Below the pieces are notes generated by a model. It was not told where the DNA came from and searched no databases. It saw nothing but the letters and a program-made list of their open reading frames with translations. Of a DNA stretch of 64,000 nt, positions 63,186 to 64,000 are shown one piece after another. Both the position numbers and the translations under genes were made by a program. This stretch comes from JBKHXF01 sp046566145 (GTDB lineage Bacteria > Actinomycetota > Nitriliruptoria > Nitriliruptorales > Nitriliruptoraceae): positions 62,001 to 126,000 of the forward strand of contig JBKHXF010000030.1 in the NCBI GenBank assembly GCA_046566145.1, in the 5' to 3' direction. The number at the start of each line of letters is the position of its first letter. The stretch's first letter is position 1.

Positions 63186-64000
63186 ACCTCATCCTCGCCG
63201 CCGAGGAGGGCTTCCACGTCCCGACCCTGGAAGAGCTGTTCGACTTCCCGCCCTTCCTGTTCGAGGACACGATCTTCGCGCTCAACCGCACGGGGCTGCT
63301 GTACCTGCTCTCCGCGGTCATCGTCTCCGGCCTGTTCATCGCGGCCTTCTCGAAGCCGCAGATCGTGCCGGGCAAGCTGCAGTCGATCGTGGAGTCGATC
63401 GTCCAGTTCGTGCGCGAGAACATCGTGCTCGAGGTCATCGGGCCGGACGGGCTGAAGTTCGTCCCGCTGCTGACGGCGATGTTCATGTTCATCTTCGTGA
63501 ACAACTTCTACGAGATCATGCCCTTCGTGCAGTTCCCGACGACCGGCCGCATGGCCGTGCCGATGATGCTCGCGATCGCGGTGTGGTTCACGTTCATCCT
63601 CGTCGGCATGAGGAGCCAGGGCGGCCTGCGCTACTTCAAGAACACGCTGGTGCCCTCCGGCGTCCCCGGGCCGATCCTCCTCCTCATCGTGCCGATCGAG
63701 CTCGTCTCGACGTTCCTCGTCCGGCCCCTGACGCTGTCGGTGCGTCTGTTCGCCAACATGATGGCCGGCCACATCATCCTGGCCCTCGCCTTCATCGCGG
63801 CGAACTCGTTCCTCATCGACTTCCACGGCCCGATCAAGGTCCTGCCCGAGGGCGCCCTCGGCGGCGTGCTCGGCCTGTTCATCGGCCTCGTCGGCGGCCC
63901 GCTGCTCGTCACCTTCGAGCTGCTGGTCGGCGGGCTCCAGGCCTACATCTTCACCATCCTGGCGGCCGTCTACATCGCCGGCTCGCTCCACCCGGAGCAC
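63182..64000 (+). CDS. atpB: ATP synthase F0 subunit a, 3' end beyond window
   Basis: A 273-residue open frame truncated by the window end, probably lacking only a few residues. It forms the proton half-channels of F0. The essential arginine lies in LTLSVRLFANMMAGH; EELFDFPPFLFE and the closing FTILAAVYIAGSLHPEH are typical of actinobacterial AtpB. GTG 63182 overlaps the previous stop codon (GTGA). The remaining atp genes are expected beyond the edge. Confidence 0.95.
   Translation, partial: MNLILAAEEGFHVPTLEELFDFPPFLFEDTIFALNRTGLLYLLSAVIVSGLFIAAFSKPQIVPGKLQSIVESIVQFVRENIVLEVIGPDGLKFVPLLTAMFMFIFVNNFYEIMPFVQFPTTGRMAVPMMLAIAVWFTFILVGMRSQGGLRYFKNTLVPSGVPGPILLLIVPIELVSTFLVRPLTLSVRLFANMMAGHIILALAFIAANSFLIDFHGPIKVLPEGALGGVLGLFIGLVGGPLLVTFELLVGGLQAYIFTILAAVYIAGSLHPEH

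Overview
The window is gapless, very GC-rich (roughly 75% by eye), gene-dense DNA from an actinobacterium. The lineage markers are two WhiB proteins, a BldD orthologue, a SigR/RsrA-type redox pair, a PdtaS-type sensor kinase, an Rv3235-family protein and a DinB-like TIGR03083 protein. Gene order matches two separate Mycobacterium tuberculosis neighbourhoods (recalled from memory, not searched). Residue identity looks too low for a mycobacterium or streptomycete. A deep-branching actinobacterial class such as Nitriliruptoria is possible, but this is an inference. Typical -10 boxes follow TAnnnT, and many genes overlap by GTGA, suggesting translational coupling.

Layout. 0-4.5 kb: a giant coiled-coil protein with a C-terminal helix-hairpin-helix domain. 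4.7-14.6 kb: the conserved block whiB2, GT2/membrane glycosyltransferase, DUF5719, zincin, DUF3499, manB, Trm112-like, SIS isomerase, interrupted by a DUF6788-type gene with its own AT-rich promoter. 14.6-21 kb: purine nucleoside phosphorylase, comF, a short hibernation factor, a NarL-type regulator, secA. 21-31 kb: an Rv3235-family gene and a membrane-anchored partner, sigR-rsrA, a nucleotide-sugar epimerase, bldD, an unknown two-domain protein, a degenerate HD-GYP membrane protein, DUF5317, an orphan sigma-region-4 protein coupled to pdtaS, a small membrane protein and whiB1. 31-37 kb: a lipid kinase, a class A penicillin-binding protein, and a cystathionine beta-synthase / gamma-lyase-or-synthase pair. 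37.4-39.9 kb: a WxL-like / DUF916-like surface pair, tRNA-Arg(CCG) and a single-domain response regulator. 40-64 kb: a long block collinear with M. tuberculosis Rv1292-Rv1304 (argS, lysA, hom, thrC, thrB, rho, rpmE, prfA, prmC, sua5, wecA, atp operon), with extra genes inserted: a GNAT-like protein, an MFS transporter, a transaldolase, a surface-protein/SRPBCC/TIGR03083 group, DUF1385, a low-molecular-weight phosphatase and glyA.

The genes are largely housekeeping. They cover sugar-nucleotide supply for the envelope, protein export and translation, aspartate-family amino acids, oxidative-stress and developmental control, and the start of ATP synthase. No mobile element, CRISPR array, phage gene or resistance island was seen. 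The most unusual items are the lysine-poor coiled-coil/HhH protein, the orphan sigma4-PdtaS coupling, the WxL-DUF916 pair behind an ECF-like promoter, the SRPBCC protein with a tandem Arg/His heptad tail, the degenerate HD-GYP protein near BldD, and the DUF6788 gene with a metalloregulator-like operator.
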